From the NCBI GenBank assembly GCA_902768065.1, contig CACXJP010000001.1, positions 14,022-78,021 on the forward strand: DNA of 64,000 nucleotides, in the 5' to 3' direction. The notes below the pieces were generated by a model. The model made no database searches. It saw only the letters and a list, made by a program, of their open reading frames with translations, and was not told the DNA's origin. The stretch comes from an uncultured Erysipelotrichaceae bacterium. Lineage in GTDB: Bacteria; Bacillota_I; Bacilli_A; RF39; UBA660. Shown in pieces: positions 29,631-39,253 of the stretch. Made by a program: the position numbers and the translations under genes. The stretch's first letter is position 1. Every line of letters starts with the position of its first letter.

Positions 29631-30227
29631 TTATTCTATTTCTTTTCGATCATTTAAGGCTCTTTCTAGAGTAAGACTATCAATATACTCCATATCAGCA
29701 CCTATCGGAACTCCACTAGCTAAACGAGTTATTTTTATATCTAAATCACTTAATATTTTTTTTATATATAGAGATGTCGTTTCACCTTCAATACTAGGTT
29801 TAAATGCAAAAATAAGTTCATTAAATTTCTCATTATGTATTCTATCAATTAGCTTATCGAGACCAATGTCTTCCGGATTAATACCATCTAATGGAGATAT
29901 TAATCCATTTAAAACATGATATTTTCCATCATACATGCCCAACTTTTCAAAAGTAAAAACACTTTTAACATCTTCAACAACAAACAATTTAGAACTATCA
30001 CGAAATTTATTAGAACATATGTTGCATATATCGTTTTCTGTTAAAGAATTACAAATAGAACATTTATGAACCTTTTCCTTAACATCATTAAGACTTTCTC
30101 TAAAAATTTCAACTTGATCGTTATCCAATTCAAGAATAGAAAAAGCAAAACGTTCAGCAGTTTTTTCTCCAATACCAGGCAAATATTTAAAAGACTCAAT
30201 TAAATTATTAATACTTTCTGGAAACAT
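29631..30227 (-). CDS. recR: Recombination protein RecR
   Basis: Ring-forming DNA-binding protein that acts with RecO and RecF to load RecA on gapped DNA. The 198-residue protein has the helix-hairpin-helix (LPGIGEKTAERFAF near 17-30), the zinc finger CSICNSLTENDICNIC (near 56-71), and the Toprim domain starting with VVEDVKSVFTFE. Standard length. Four bases from ybaB; the trio dnaX-ybaB-recR is conserved across bacteria. Confidence 0.97.
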   Translation of the reverse strand: MFPESINNLIESFKYLPGIGEKTAERFAFSILELDNDQVEIFRESLNDVKEKVHKCSICNSLTENDICNICSNKFRDSSKLFVVEDVKSVFTFEKLGMYDGKYHVLNGLISPLDGINPEDIGLDKLIDRIHNEKFNELIFAFKPSIEGETTSLYIKKILSDLDIKITRLASGVPIGADMEYIDSLTLERALNDRKEIE

Positions 30228-30230
30228 ATA

Positions 30231-30527
30231 TTAAAATAATCCTGGTATATTACCAAATTTTCCCATTTTAGATTCTGTAGTCTTATCTATTTTTTTCATT
30301 GCATCATTCATTGCAATAACAATCATATCTTGAAGCATTTCAATATCATCCTTTTCTAATGTGTCATCACCTTGAATTTCAACCTTAACAACCTCCTTTG
30401 TACCTTTTAAAGTCACCTTTACTAAGGAACTTTCTCCTACAAATTCAGTTTTATCAATTTCATCTTTAACCTTTAACATATCTTTTTGTAAAGCTTGTGC
30501 TTGCTTTAACATAGCTTGCATATTCAT
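30231..30527 (-). CDS. Nucleoid-associated protein, YbaB/EbfC family
   Basis: Small dimeric DNA-binding protein. The 98 residues start MNMQAMLKQAQALQKDMLKV and end in the Gly/Pro-Gly-rich tail GKFGNIPGLF. The central KVTLKGTKEVVKVEI strand pair and an acidic helix fit the family. AGGAGG precedes the start, 11 bases after dnaX. Conserved placement between dnaX and recR. Confidence 0.95.
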   Translation of the reverse strand: MNMQAMLKQAQALQKDMLKVKDEIDKTEFVGESSLVKVTLKGTKEVVKVEIQGDDTLEKDDIEMLQDMIVIAMNDAMKKIDKTTESKMGKFGNIPGLF

Positions 30528-30538
30528 ATAAATTCCTC

Positions 30539-32281
30539 CTATTCAATTTCGACAATATCCTCACCAAAGAGATCTACTGCACTACTAGATATTATATCAT
30601 TATTCTTAGTTTCTTCAAATAAAAGTTCAGGTTCATCAATAATTTCATATTTAATATTATTATTCAAATGATTGATATATTCTTTCTTTAAATTTTCCCA
30701 CTTATCATCTGTAACAATAGCAAAAGTCTTATTAGAATTAGTAATTTTATTATAAACATCATTAAGTATTTTTATATCCAATATATTTTGTTCAACAATC
30801 GCATTTGATTCATAACTAATTATAAAATTATTCTTTCCACAGGCTCTTAAATTAGAATCTAGTAATGTATTAACTAAGGATCCAATTTCTTGATCAAAAG
30901 AATAATCCTTTAATAAATCAAAAAATTTCTTTTCTGAAGATAATAATCCTTTTGTTGCAGTAGCAAAAGTATTATTAATTCTAGCAGACATAACATCATC
31001 AATATTGAGTATTTTATCATTATCATTAATAGAATCATCAACAGAAACTTTCTCAGATGTATTACTATAATTATTATCATTAGCTGCATTATTATTATGA
31101 TTATTATTACTATCAATAATATTTACTTTATTATCAGCAACCTCATTATTATCAACAACAAGAACATCTAAAGAAGTATTTTTTGAATCATTATGTATAT
31201 TAGTATTACTTGTAATATTAGATAATTCATTATTAGAATTGATTAATACATTATCATTTATAAATTTTAATATAATAGTCTCTATATATATTTTTGGAAG
31301 ACTACTTTTCTTTATATCAAATAATTTTTCATTTAAAACATTTATTAATTTTTGTAATAAATCTATAGAAATATTAGATTCTTTTTTTTCTAAATAATAA
31401 TCAACAATATAATCTCTTAAATAATTTATAAGTTGTATTAAAATTTGAATAATATTTTTTCCACAACTATTAAATTTATCGATAAGTAATAAAACATTAT
31501 TAATATCTCCTTCAGATATATATTTAATAAAAGAATATAATTCATCATCAGATACAATACCATTTACATCATTAAGTATATCAATAGTTATTTTAGAATC
31601 AGTATAAGATATTAATTTATCGAGCATACCCAAAGCATCTCTCAAGCCACCATCTGACAATATAGCAATTTTTTTAATAACTTCATCTTCGATTTCTATT
31701 TTTTCTTGTTTACAAACATAAGATAATCTTTTTTCTATGTCATCATTAGATATACGTTTAAAAGAAAAACACTGACATCTAGAAATAATTGTTTCAGGAA
31801 CTTTTTGAGGATCAGTAGTAGCCAAAATAAAAATAACATGTTCAGGAGGTTCTTCAAGAGTTTTTAACAAAGCATTAAAAGCACCTATAGATAACATATG
31901 AACCTCATCAATAATATATACTTTAAATTTAAGACCAGAAGGAACCAAATTAATATTATTTTTTAATTCTCTTATTTCATCAACACCATTATTAGAAGCA
32001 GCATCAATTTCAATAATATCAACACATTCCTTAGAATATGAAATATTACACATTTTACATTTTCCACAAGAACAACCATCTTTATTTTCTAAGCAATTAA
32101 TAGATTTAGCAAATATTTTTGACACAGTTGTTTTACCAGTACCCCTAGGTCCAAAAAACATATATGCATGAGAAAAATTTTTATTTATAATTGAATTTTT
32201 AAGCGTTCTAACTATTATATCTTGTCCAACAACCGAATTAAAATCTTTAGGTCTATATTTTCTATATAAAGCATAATACAT
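30539..32281 (-). CDS. dnaX: DNA polymerase III gamma/tau subunit
   Basis: Clamp-loader ATPase and polymerase organiser. The 580-residue protein has Walker A GPRGTGKTTVSK, the zinc-binding CSCGKCKMC, Walker B VYIIDEVHML and the sensor LSRCQCF-type segment, then the collar domain. Residues about 355-430 are a low-complexity linker dominated by Asn, Asp and Ser, followed by a small C-terminal domain and an acidic tail. I did not identify a programmed frameshift signal. The gene lies between tadA and ybaB. Confidence 0.97.
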   Translation of the reverse strand: MYYALYRKYRPKDFNSVVGQDIIVRTLKNSIINKNFSHAYMFFGPRGTGKTTVSKIFAKSINCLENKDGCSCGKCKMCNISYSKECVDIIEIDAASNNGVDEIRELKNNINLVPSGLKFKVYIIDEVHMLSIGAFNALLKTLEEPPEHVIFILATTDPQKVPETIISRCQCFSFKRISNDDIEKRLSYVCKQEKIEIEDEVIKKIAILSDGGLRDALGMLDKLISYTDSKITIDILNDVNGIVSDDELYSFIKYISEGDINNVLLLIDKFNSCGKNIIQILIQLINYLRDYIVDYYLEKKESNISIDLLQKLINVLNEKLFDIKKSSLPKIYIETIILKFINDNVLINSNNELSNITSNTNIHNDSKNTSLDVLVVDNNEVADNKVNIIDSNNNHNNNAANDNNYSNTSEKVSVDDSINDNDKILNIDDVMSARINNTFATATKGLLSSEKKFFDLLKDYSFDQEIGSLVNTLLDSNLRACGKNNFIISYESNAIVEQNILDIKILNDVYNKITNSNKTFAIVTDDKWENLKKEYINHLNNNIKYEIIDEPELLFEETKNNDIISSSAVDLFGEDIVEIE

Positions 32282-32312
32282 ACGAACACCTCCGTTTCTT
32301 TATATTATAACA

Positions 32313-32338
32313 CAAAAAAAGAAATTATTATTTTCTTT
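32313..32338 (-). terminator. Terminator after tadA
   Basis: Minus-strand AAAGAAA/TTTCTTT hairpin with a T7 tail at the end of tadA; A/T-rich, moderate support. A TG-extended TATAAT just beyond it (32303-32308) is a likely dnaX promoter element. Confidence 0.45.
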
Positions 32339-32774
32339 GTTTAATAAAAAAATCATTTAATAATTTCTCAGTTCTATTTTTATCTATATTTGAAATAAAA
32401 TTTACAGATGGATTAGTACTATCTGATTCAAAAATACTTTTTATTATTTTTAAGTTATTAACATCTGAATTATTTCCAGCAGAATATACATTTTTTATTC
32501 TTGATTGTTTAATTGCACTTGCACACATTGGGCAAGGATCTAAAGTAACATAAATATCACAATCACATAATCTCCAATTATTTAAAATTTTAGACGCAGA
32601 TTTAATAGCAATTAATTCAGCGTGGGATAAACAACAATTATCATATTCTTTCATGTTGTGAGCCCTTGCTATTATTTTATTATTTTTAACTATAATTACT
32701 CCAACTGGGACCTCACCAATATCATATGCAATTTGTGCCTGTTTAAAAGCTTCATCCATAAATTTTATATTCAT
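32328..32774 (-). CDS. tadA: tRNA-specific adenosine deaminase
   Basis: Deaminates the wobble adenosine of tRNA-Arg(ACG) to inosine. The 148-residue protein carries the zinc deaminase signatures HAELIAIKSA and PCPMCASAI. It lies between the SRP RNA gene and dnaX, the order tadA-scr-dnaX seen in B. subtilis, although here the SRP RNA is upstream of tadA. Confidence 0.95.
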   Translation of the reverse strand: MNIKFMDEAFKQAQIAYDIGEVPVGVIIVKNNKIIARAHNMKEYDNCCLSHAELIAIKSASKILNNWRLCDCDIYVTLDPCPMCASAIKQSRIKNVYSAGNNSDVNNLKIIKSIFESDSTNPSVNFISNIDKNRTEKLLNDFFIKQRK

Positions 32775-32784
32775 ATTTCCTCCA

Positions 32785-32864
32785 AAAAAAAGTGCACATG
32801 GAAGTTGGACTTTAAGGCTGCTATCTTCCGATCCTGACCTGGTTCAATCACTTCCATTGCACGT
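32785..32864 (-). ncRNA. ffs: Signal recognition particle RNA, small bacterial type
   Basis: The minus strand shows the SRP domain IV signature: AACCAGGTCAGGATCGG followed by AAGATAGCAGCC, i.e. the symmetric and asymmetric internal loops and the tetraloop region that bind Ffh. Outer strands pair, GTGCAATGGAAG at the 5' side with CTTCCATGTGCAC at the 3' side, giving one hairpin of about 75 bases, followed by a T7 run that ends transcription. It lacks the Alu domain of the long Bacillus scRNA, so it is of the short 4.5S class. Confidence 0.93.
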
Positions 32865-32869
32865 TTATT

Positions 32870-32898
32870 ATTTTAATATATTTATGTTTAAATGTAAA
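32870..32898 (-). promoter_or_regulatory. Predicted SigA promoter for the SRP RNA
   Basis: TTTACA (32893-32898) and TAAAAT (32870-32875) with 17 bases between, positioned about seven bases before the RNA 5' end. A parS site lies 22 bases upstream of the -35. Confidence 0.65.
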
Positions 32899-32920
32899 TA
32901 TTTTTTACATTTTTATTATA

Positions 32921-32936
32921 TGTTTCACGTGAAACA
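32921..32936. promoter_or_regulatory. parS site 1 (ParB/Spo0J nucleation site)
   Basis: TGTTTCACGTGAAACA, a perfect 16-bp palindrome identical to the bacterial parS consensus. ParB (spo0J at 51106) loads here and spreads to organise and segregate the origin. About 9 kb from dnaA. Confidence 0.95.
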
Positions 32937-32941
32937 TATAC

Positions 32942-32967
32942 AAAATTATTTCCCGGGAAATAATTTT
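32942..32967. promoter_or_regulatory. Noc-binding site inside a 26-bp perfect palindrome
   Basis: The core at 32948-32961 is ATTTCCCGGGAAAT, exactly the B. subtilis Noc site. The palindrome extends symmetrically to 26 bp. A Noc-type protein with Noc specificity residues is encoded at 48909, so the site is probably functional. It lies between two parS sites. Confidence 0.85.
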
Positions 32968-33000
32968 TGTTACATTTTAATAAAAATATAAATTATTTCC

Positions 33001-33040
33001 CAAAAAAATTATTTCCCAGTAAATAAAATTGGGAAATAAT
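33001..33040 (-). terminator. Rho-independent terminator after gyrA, built on NBS-like half-sites
   Basis: Minus-strand arms ATTATTTCCCA (33030-33040) and TGGGAAATAAT (33008-33018) with an 11-base loop and a T7 tail at 33002-33008. The arms contain the Noc half-site ATTTCCC. A third copy of TTGGGAAATAATTT follows near 32990-33003. Confidence 0.7.
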
Positions 33041-33063
33041 ACTATATTAATAGAAAACATCAA

Positions 33064-33079
33064 TGTTTCACGTGAAACA
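33064..33079. promoter_or_regulatory. parS site 2
   Basis: A second perfect TGTTTCACGTGAAACA, 11 bases beyond the gyrA stop codon and 143 bases from the first parS. Confidence 0.95.
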
Positions 33080-33090
33080 TAATCAATTAA

Positions 33091-35562
33091 TTATTCATTT
33101 GTTTGTTCTGTACTTTGATTTAATTCTTCTGAATTATTATCTGTATTATCTTCTTTATCAACTAATGCAACTGTTGATACTTTTTGTTCATCTTTAAGAT
33201 TCATTAATCTAACACCTTGAGTTGCACGTTTTAAATTAGAAACTTGATCTAAAGGTAATTTAATAATTATACCACTATCTGTCATTATAATTAAATCAAG
33301 ATCTGTAATTGGATTAAAACATTTTAATGAAACCATAATACCATTTTTATCTGTAACATTATAAGCTTTAACACCTTTACTTCCTCTATGAGTTAATCTA
33401 TATTCATCAATGTATGTTTTTTTACCATATCCATTTTCAGTAACAATTAATACCATATGACCAGGTTCAACTGCATCTGCTCCGACAACAATAGATCCAT
33501 CTAAATCAATTCCTTTAACACCTGAGCTACTTCGACCCATACATCTAATTTCATTTTCATCAAATCTAACCATACGTCCATTACTTGCACCAATGACAAT
33601 TTCATTTTTTCCACAAGTCTTTTTAACGCTTATTAATTCATCATCTTCTCTAAGAACGATTGCAATTTTACCACTTTTTCTTATATTATCAAACTCTTCA
33701 ATTGCAGTACGTTTAACAATACCATTCTTAGTACAGAACATTAAATATTTTGTAGAATCATCATCTGGAGTAACACTTAAAATTGAACTAATACTTTCTT
33801 CTTTTTCTAATGGTAACAAATTAATAATTGGTAATCCCTTTGATTGTCTAGAAAATTCTGGTACTTCATATCCCTTCATTCTATATACTCTACCTTTGTT
33901 AGAGAAGAACAATAAATAATCATGTGTACTCATTGATAAAATTCTTTCCACAAAGTCTTCTTCGTTCGTAGTCATACCTTTAATACCTACTCCACCTCTA
34001 TTTTGTGTCTTATAAGTATCTGTTCTTAATCTTTTGATATAACCATTTTTAGTAAGATTAATAATTATATTTTCTTCTGGTATTAGTGATTCATCTTCAA
34101 TATATTCAATAGCAGTCATATCAATATTTGTACGTCTTTCATCACCATATTTTTGTTTAATTTCAAGCAATTCATTTTTTATTACTTCTAAAATCTTTTC
34201 ATCACTTGCTAAAATAGCTTTTAATTCTTCAATAGTTTTTAATAACTCAGCTAATTCATTTTCTATCTTTTCTCTTTCTAATCCAGTTAATCTTCTTAAT
34301 CTCATTTCAAGAATAGCATTAGCTTGAATTTCAGTTAGTGAAAAACCATTCATCAACCCTTGTCTAGCTTCATCATCAGATTTAGATCCTCTAATAACTT
34401 TAATAACAGCATCAATGTTATCTAAAGCAATTTTTAATCCTTCTAAAATATGAACTCTTTTTTCTGCAACATCTAAATCAAATCTAGTTCTTCTTATAAT
34501 AACTTCTTTTTGATATTCAATATATTTAGCAATTATATCTTTTAAACCAAGAGTTTTTGGAACTCCTTGATCTAACATCAAAAATATAATTCCATATGTA
34601 GTTTGAAATTGTGTATGTTTATATAATTTATTTAATACAACTTGAGCATTTGCATCCTTTTTTAAAGTAATTGTTATTTTAATTCCTTCTTTTAAATCAG
34701 AATGATAATCAGCAATTCCTTCTATAGTTTTATTATGAACAAGCTCAGCAACTTTATTTTTTAGTTCTAATGTATTAACACCATAAGGAACCTCATCTAT
34801 AACAATATATTGTTTTCCATTTGCTTCTTCAATAGTAGCTTTACTTCTAATTGTAATAGATCCTCTTCCTGTTTCATATGCCTTTTTTATACCACTATTT
34901 CCAAGGATAATTGCACCTGTTGGAAAATCAGGACCTTTTATATATTTCATTAATTCATCAAGTTCAATATCATGATTATCAATATAAGCAACACATCCAT
35001 CAATAACTTCACTTAAATTATGAGGTGGTATATTTGTTGCCATACCTACTGCAATACCAGTTGTTCCATTAACTAATATATTAGGAAATCTAGAAGGTAA
35101 TACTTCTGGTTCTCTTTCACTCTCATCAAAATTAGGAGTAAAATTAACAGTATCTTTATTAATATTACGTAATAATTCTAAAGAAATTTTTGATAATCTT
35201 GACTCAGTATAACGCATTGCTGCAGCACCATATCCTTCAATATTACCAAAATTACCATGTCCATCAACAAGCATATATCTATATGAAAAATCTTGTGCCA
35301 TACGAACCATTGCCTCATAAATAGATGAATCACCATGAGGATGATATTTTCCCATAACATCTCCGACAATTCTAGCACTCTTTTTATGAGGTTTATCAGG
35401 AGTATAACCAGATTCATACATAGAATATAAAATACGTCTATGAACAGGCTTTAAACCATCTCTAAGGTCAGGTAAAGCTCTTGCAACAATAACACTCATT
35501 GAATATTCTAAAAAAGAATCTTCAACTTCTTTAACAATATTATTTTTTTCTAATCTATCCAT
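33091..35562 (-). CDS. gyrA: DNA gyrase subunit A
   Basis: Breakage-reunion subunit of gyrase. The 823-residue protein has the winged-helix and tower core with the catalytic tyrosine in [10 protein letters not shown], the coiled coil near 360-480, and a C-terminal beta-pinwheel. The GyrA-box that defines wrapping activity is recognisable only as QNRGGVG rather than QRRGGKG. The C-terminal tail is acidic ([12 protein letters not shown]). It lies nine bases after gyrB. parS, a Noc site and a terminator follow. Confidence 0.97.
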   Translation of the reverse strand: MDRLEKNNIVKEVEDSFLEYSMSVIVARALPDLRDGLKPVHRRILYSMYESGYTPDKPHKKSARIVGDVMGKYHPHGDSSIYEAMVRMAQDFSYRYMLVDGHGNFGNIEGYGAAAMRYTESRLSKISLELLRNINKDTVNFTPNFDESEREPEVLPSRFPNILVNGTTGIAVGMATNIPPHNLSEVIDGCVAYIDNHDIELDELMKYIKGPDFPTGAIILGNSGIKKAYETGRGSITIRSKATIEEANGKQYIVIDEVPYGVNTLELKNKVAELVHNKTIEGIADYHSDLKEGIKITITLKKDANAQVVLNKLYKHTQFQTTYGIIFLMLDQGVPKTLGLKDIIAKYIEYQKEVIIRRTRFDLDVAEKRVHILEGLKIALDNIDAVIKVIRGSKSDDEARQGLMNGFSLTEIQANAILEMRLRRLTGLEREKIENELAELLKTIEELKAILASDEKILEVIKNELLEIKQKYGDERRTNIDMTAIEYIEDESLIPEENIIINLTKNGYIKRLRTDTYKTQNRGGVGIKGMTTNEEDFVERILSMSTHDYLLFFSNKGRVYRMKGYEVPEFSRQSKGLPIINLLPLEKEESISSILSVTPDDDSTKYLMFCTKNGIVKRTAIEEFDNIRKSGKIAIVLREDDELISVKKTCGKNEIVIGASNGRMVRFDENEIRCMGRSSSGVKGIDLDGSIVVGADAVEPGHMVLIVTENGYGKKTYIDEYRLTHRGSKGVKAYNVTDKNGIMVSLKCFNPITDLDLIIMTDSGIIIKLPLDQVSNLKRATQGVRLMNLKDEQKVSTVALVDKEDNTDNNSEELNQSTEQTNE

Positions 35563-35571
35563 AAAACCCTC

Positions 35572-37503
35572 CTAAATATCCAAGTTTTCTACATATGTAG
35601 CATTTGTTTCAATAAATTCACGTCTTGGCTCTACTTCTTCACCCATTAATTTAGAAAAAACTTCATCTGCAGCTATAGTATCTTCAACAGTAATCTGTCT
35701 AAGAACTCTAGAATTAATATCCATTGTTGTTTCATTTAATTCTTCTGCATCCATTTCACCTAAACCTTTCATACGAGTAATTTCATATTTTGTACCTTTT
35801 TCATTTAAAACCTTAACATATTCATCTCTTTCTTCTTCATTTAAAACATATTTTATATTTTTTCCATGTTTTATACAGAATAAAGGAGGTTGAGCAGCAT
35901 ATACATGTCCAGCTTCAACTATCGGCTTAAAGAAACGATAAAATAAAGTTAATAACAATACACGAATATGACTTCCATCAACATCTGCATCAGTCATTAT
36001 AATAATTTTATGATATCTAAGTTTAGACAAATCAAATTCATCACCTATACCAGTACCAAAAGCAGTTATAATAGTACGTATTTCTTCATTTCCAAGAGCT
36101 CTATCTAATCTTGCTTTTTCAACATTTAAAATTTTTCCTCGTAAAGGTAAAATTGCTTGAGTCATAGAATCTCTACCTTTAATAGCAGATCCACCAGCAG
36201 AATCTCCCTCGACTAAGAATATTTCAGAAACAGTAGCATCTTTACTCTTACAATCTGAAAGCTTTCCATAGAAATTTGTAACATCTAAATCACCTTTTCT
36301 ACGAGTTAATTCTCTTGCTTTCTTTGCAGCTACCCTTGCTCTACTAGCAGTCATAGATTTATCAACTATAACCTTTGCTTGATCAGGATTTTCCATTAAA
36401 AATCTTTCAAATGACTCTGAAAATATTTTATCCGCAACTCCCCTAACCTCACTATTTCCAAGTTTTGTCTTAGTTTGTCCTTCAAATTGAGGATTAGGAT
36501 GTTTAATAGAAATAATCATTGTAATTCCTTCTCTAACATCATCACCAGTAAGAGGATCATCTTTTTCTTTTAATATACCATTACTTTGAGCATATCTATT
36601 TAATATCCTTGTTAATGCTCTTCTTACACCATCCTCATGTGTACCACCTTCAGGCGTTGTAATGTTATTAACAAAAGAATAAATACTTGAATTATATGTT
36701 TCATTATATTGTAATGCAACCTCTACTTTTATATCTTTATCCTCACCTTCAACATCAACAATAGTATCATGTATAGGATTCTTATTTTTATTAAGCATTT
36801 GAACATATTCAACAAGACCACCTTCATAACAGAAAGAATCTTTTTTATCAGCTTCTCTATCATCATATAAGGTTATTCTTAATCCTTTATTTAAAAACGC
36901 TAACTCTTTTAATCTTGTTTTTAATATTTCATAATCATACACAGTTGTTTCAGTAAAAATATCATCATCTGGTAAAAAATGAACAGTTGTTCCAGTTCTC
37001 TCTTTATCACATTTATCAACAACCTTAAGTTCTCCCTCTGGATGACCTCCATGACTATATCTTTGAAAATAAACGTTTCCATCTCTATATACTTTTACTT
37101 CCAACCAATCACTTAAAGCATTAACAACACTAGCACCAACACCATGTAAACCACCAGAAACTTTATATCCTCCGCCACCAAATTTACCTCCAGCATGAAG
37201 GACAGTATATACTGTTTCCACAGTACTTTTACCAGTCTTTGGATGAATATCTACAGGTATACCTCTACCATCATCTTTAACAACAATACTATTATCTTTA
37301 CATACTGTAACTTCAATATGTTTACAATAACCAGCTAAAGCTTCATCTATTGCATTATCTACTATTTCCCATACTAAATGATGTAAACCTCTAGAACTTG
37401 TGGTACCAATATACATTCCAGGTCTTTTTCTTACTGCTTCAAGTCCTTCTAAAACCTGAATTGCAGAAGAATCATATTCTTTAGTAACTTTTTCTTCTTC
37501 CAT
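35572..37503 (-). CDS. gyrB: DNA gyrase subunit B
   Basis: ATPase subunit of gyrase. The 643-residue protein has the GHKL ATP-binding domain ([41 protein letters not shown]), the transducer, and the Toprim domain with [10 protein letters not shown] and [10 protein letters not shown]. The C-terminus [20 protein letters not shown] is typical. It lies between recF and gyrA as in B. subtilis. Full length. Confidence 0.98.
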   Translation of the reverse strand: MEEEKVTKEYDSSAIQVLEGLEAVRKRPGMYIGTTSSRGLHHLVWEIVDNAIDEALAGYCKHIEVTVCKDNSIVVKDDGRGIPVDIHPKTGKSTVETVYTVLHAGGKFGGGGYKVSGGLHGVGASVVNALSDWLEVKVYRDGNVYFQRYSHGGHPEGELKVVDKCDKERTGTTVHFLPDDDIFTETTVYDYEILKTRLKELAFLNKGLRITLYDDREADKKDSFCYEGGLVEYVQMLNKNKNPIHDTIVDVEGEDKDIKVEVALQYNETYNSSIYSFVNNITTPEGGTHEDGVRRALTRILNRYAQSNGILKEKDDPLTGDDVREGITMIISIKHPNPQFEGQTKTKLGNSEVRGVADKIFSESFERFLMENPDQAKVIVDKSMTASRARVAAKKARELTRRKGDLDVTNFYGKLSDCKSKDATVSEIFLVEGDSAGGSAIKGRDSMTQAILPLRGKILNVEKARLDRALGNEEIRTIITAFGTGIGDEFDLSKLRYHKIIIMTDADVDGSHIRVLLLTLFYRFFKPIVEAGHVYAAQPPLFCIKHGKNIKYVLNEEERDEYVKVLNEKGTKYEITRMKGLGEMDAEELNETTMDINSRVLRQITVEDTIAADEVFSKLMGEEVEPRREFIETNATYVENLDI

Positions 37504-37511
37504 TATAATCC

Positions 37512-38624
37512 CTACTTTCTTTCCACAGTACCATTTTTTACAAAAAATACAGCAGAATCTTCTATATATTTTTTATTAATATTCTTTAAATCTGTTGTAG
37601 TAATAATACTTTGAACACCAGATTGATTAACAATTTTAAGTAATTTATTTCTCTTTTTAATATCTAATTCACTAAATATATCATCCAATAATAAAATAGG
37701 AAAAGATCCACTTATATCATTAAAAATTGATATTTCAGATAATTTAAATGATAAAATTGCTAATTTTTGTTGTCCCTGTGATCCAAAAAATTTTAAATCT
37801 TTATTGTTAAATTCAAAAATAAAATCATCACGATGTGGACCATATATTGTCATACCATAATTTAATTCTTTTAAATAATTTTTTTTATATGTATGTTTCA
37901 ATTTTTTCCTTATAGTTTCATGTTCAAAATTATCAAAAACAACATTTGTTGTATATTTAATAGATAAACCTTTATTCCCAGATATTTCATAAAAATATTT
38001 ATCAATATTAATATTTACTAAGTCTAAATATTCTCTTCTTTTTTGATAAATAAAAATCGCTTTATCTATAAGTTTATCAGTAATAATATCTAAATAATTT
38101 GTATCTGCAATATTATTGTTAAAGATAATTTTTAAATATTCATTTCTAGTTTTTAATAATTTATTATATTCATTATATATTTTTAAGTAATCACGAGAAA
38201 TCTGAGATAATTGAATATTTAATAAATTTCTTCTAACTCCAGGTGATCCCTTAACAATTTCTAAATCATCTGGTGTAAAAACAATAACATTTAAATATGA
38301 TATATAATCAGCAACTTTTTTTATATTAGTATTATTAATAGTTAATTTTTTTTTATCATCTTCTATTTCTATTAAAAGTTTATTTAAAATTTTACCATTT
38401 CTAATATTTCCACTTATTTTACTCTTAGATTTATTAAACATAATAATATTAGGATTTATACCATCTCTGTGAGATTTTGTAAGAGCAAGCATTACTATTG
38501 ATTCTAATATATTTGTTTTTCCTTGAGCATTATCACCAACTATAATATTCATATTTTTTTCAAATGAAATATTTAATTTTGAATAATTTCTAAAATTAAT
38601 TAGATTTAATTTACTAATTCTCAT
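37512..38624 (-). CDS. recF: DNA replication and repair protein RecF
   Basis: SMC-like ATPase acting with RecO and RecR at gapped DNA. The 370-residue protein shows NLINFRNY, Walker [13 protein letters not shown], the ABC-type signature region [12 protein letters not shown] and Walker [13 protein letters not shown]. The ATG overlaps the TGA of an eight-codon open frame (38621-38647) that has a much better ribosome binding site than recF itself, so recF may be translated by coupling. rlbA (yaaA), which precedes recF in Bacillus, is missing. Confidence 0.95.
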   Translation of the reverse strand: MRISKLNLINFRNYSKLNISFEKNMNIIVGDNAQGKTNILESIVMLALTKSHRDGINPNIIMFNKSKSKISGNIRNGKILNKLLIEIEDDKKKLTINNTNIKKVADYISYLNVIVFTPDDLEIVKGSPGVRRNLLNIQLSQISRDYLKIYNEYNKLLKTRNEYLKIIFNNNIADTNYLDIITDKLIDKAIFIYQKRREYLDLVNINIDKYFYEISGNKGLSIKYTTNVVFDNFEHETIRKKLKHTYKKNYLKELNYGMTIYGPHRDDFIFEFNNKDLKFFGSQGQQKLAILSFKLSEISIFNDISGSFPILLLDDIFSELDIKKRNKLLKIVNQSGVQSIITTTDLKNINKKYIEDSAVFFVKNGTVERK

Positions 38625-38647
38625 TTAAAGCCACTTAAACGACACAT
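38621..38647 (-). CDS. Possible eight-codon leader peptide coupled to recF
   Basis: ATG TGT CGT TTA AGT GGC TTT AAA TGA (MCRLSGFK) follows GGGGAAAGGTGAT at good spacing, and its stop overlaps the recF start as ATGA. recF alone has only a weak site. The arrangement looks like translational coupling, but such a short frame could arise by chance. Confidence 0.35.
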   Translation of the reverse strand: MCRLSGFK

Positions 38648-38730
38648 ATAATCACCTTTCCCCTATTATGGTATTCCTATACATACATTAATATTATATC
38701 ATAAATGACCATTTAAAGCACCAAAAAATG

Positions 38731-38759
38731 AAAAAATAGCTATTTTTTAGCTATTTTTT
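38731..38759 (-). terminator. Terminator after comK
   Basis: AAAAAATAGCTA and TAGCTATTTTTT arms (38731-38742 and 38748-38759) with a T-only or A-only loop; symmetrical, so it could work in both directions. It overlaps the comK stop. Confidence 0.6.
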
Positions 38760-39193
38760 CTATTACGAAGTATTAAGTCAAGCCTAGATGCTCTAGATAA
38801 CTGATTTTCAAGACTTCTAAAAGAGCAAGGAACAATAATTTCTTTGTTGTTATCAAAAATAATTTTAGTATTATTTGCATCAATTTTATAAATGTTTTTT
38901 ACTCTCTTTAAAGAAATCCATACACAGTCATCTGCATAAGGTGAAGTGGTAGGAAATACTACAAGGTTAGTTGAATCTTCAACAACAATAGGAACTTTGT
39001 ATTCAGCGCCTAAAATACTTTTAGCTCCAGCTTTTCTCCCTTCATATGAGCTACCAAAATATTTACAGCTTTCATCCATAATATTAAATGGTTTCTCATG
39101 TATTAAATACCTTTCTTCATCTTCATACACTAAACTACTACCATTATCATTAGGTAAAATTGCTAGTGTACCTTTACTTATTTCATACTTCAT
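38747..39193 (-). CDS. comK: ComK-family competence transcription factor
   Basis: Homologue of the B. subtilis master activator of competence, which binds paired AT boxes upstream of DNA-uptake genes. The 148-residue sequence aligns with ComK over its conserved core: YEISKGTLAILP at the start, SCKYFGSSYEGRKAG at 42-56, FPTTSPYADDCVWIS at 80-94 and SLENQLSRASRL near 127-138. It ends about 40 residues earlier than the 192-residue Bacillus protein, removing the region used for MecA/ClpC regulation there. Unusually, it sits between dnaN and recF. Upstream are a hairpin and three tandem 10-bp repeats. Confidence 0.88.
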   Translation of the reverse strand: MKYEISKGTLAILPNDNGSSLVYEDEERYLIHEKPFNIMDESCKYFGSSYEGRKAGAKSILGAEYKVPIVVEDSTNLVVFPTTSPYADDCVWISLKRVKNIYKIDANNTKIIFDNNKEIIVPCSFRSLENQLSRASRLDLILRNRKNS

Positions 39194-39212
39194 ATTCTAT
39201 CGAATCCCCTTT

Positions 39213-39233
39213 CTGGAAGCATTTTTTAGCTTC
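39213..39233 (-). promoter_or_regulatory. Hairpin in the comK 5' leader
   Basis: GGAAGC and GCTTCC arms with an eight-base A/T loop, just upstream of the AAGGGG site of comK. There is no T-run, so it is not a terminator; it could affect mRNA stability or translation. Confidence 0.4.
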
Positions 39234-39253
39234 CAATAACATTTATATCAAAA

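Noticed and set aside
30910..31116. Ile/Met-rich reading frame inside dnaX
   Set aside because: It is an out-of-frame reading of the Asn/Asp-rich dnaX linker (AAT/GAT repeats) with no ribosome binding site.
32942..32967. The Noc palindrome as a terminator for the SRP RNA or gyrA
   Set aside because: The palindrome has no loop bases, and gyrA already has a proper terminator at 33001-33040; an exact Noc-site core plus an encoded Noc is the better explanation.
39213..39233. Hairpin upstream of comK as a terminator or attenuator
   Set aside because: There is no T-run on either strand after the stem; kept only as a possible leader structure.
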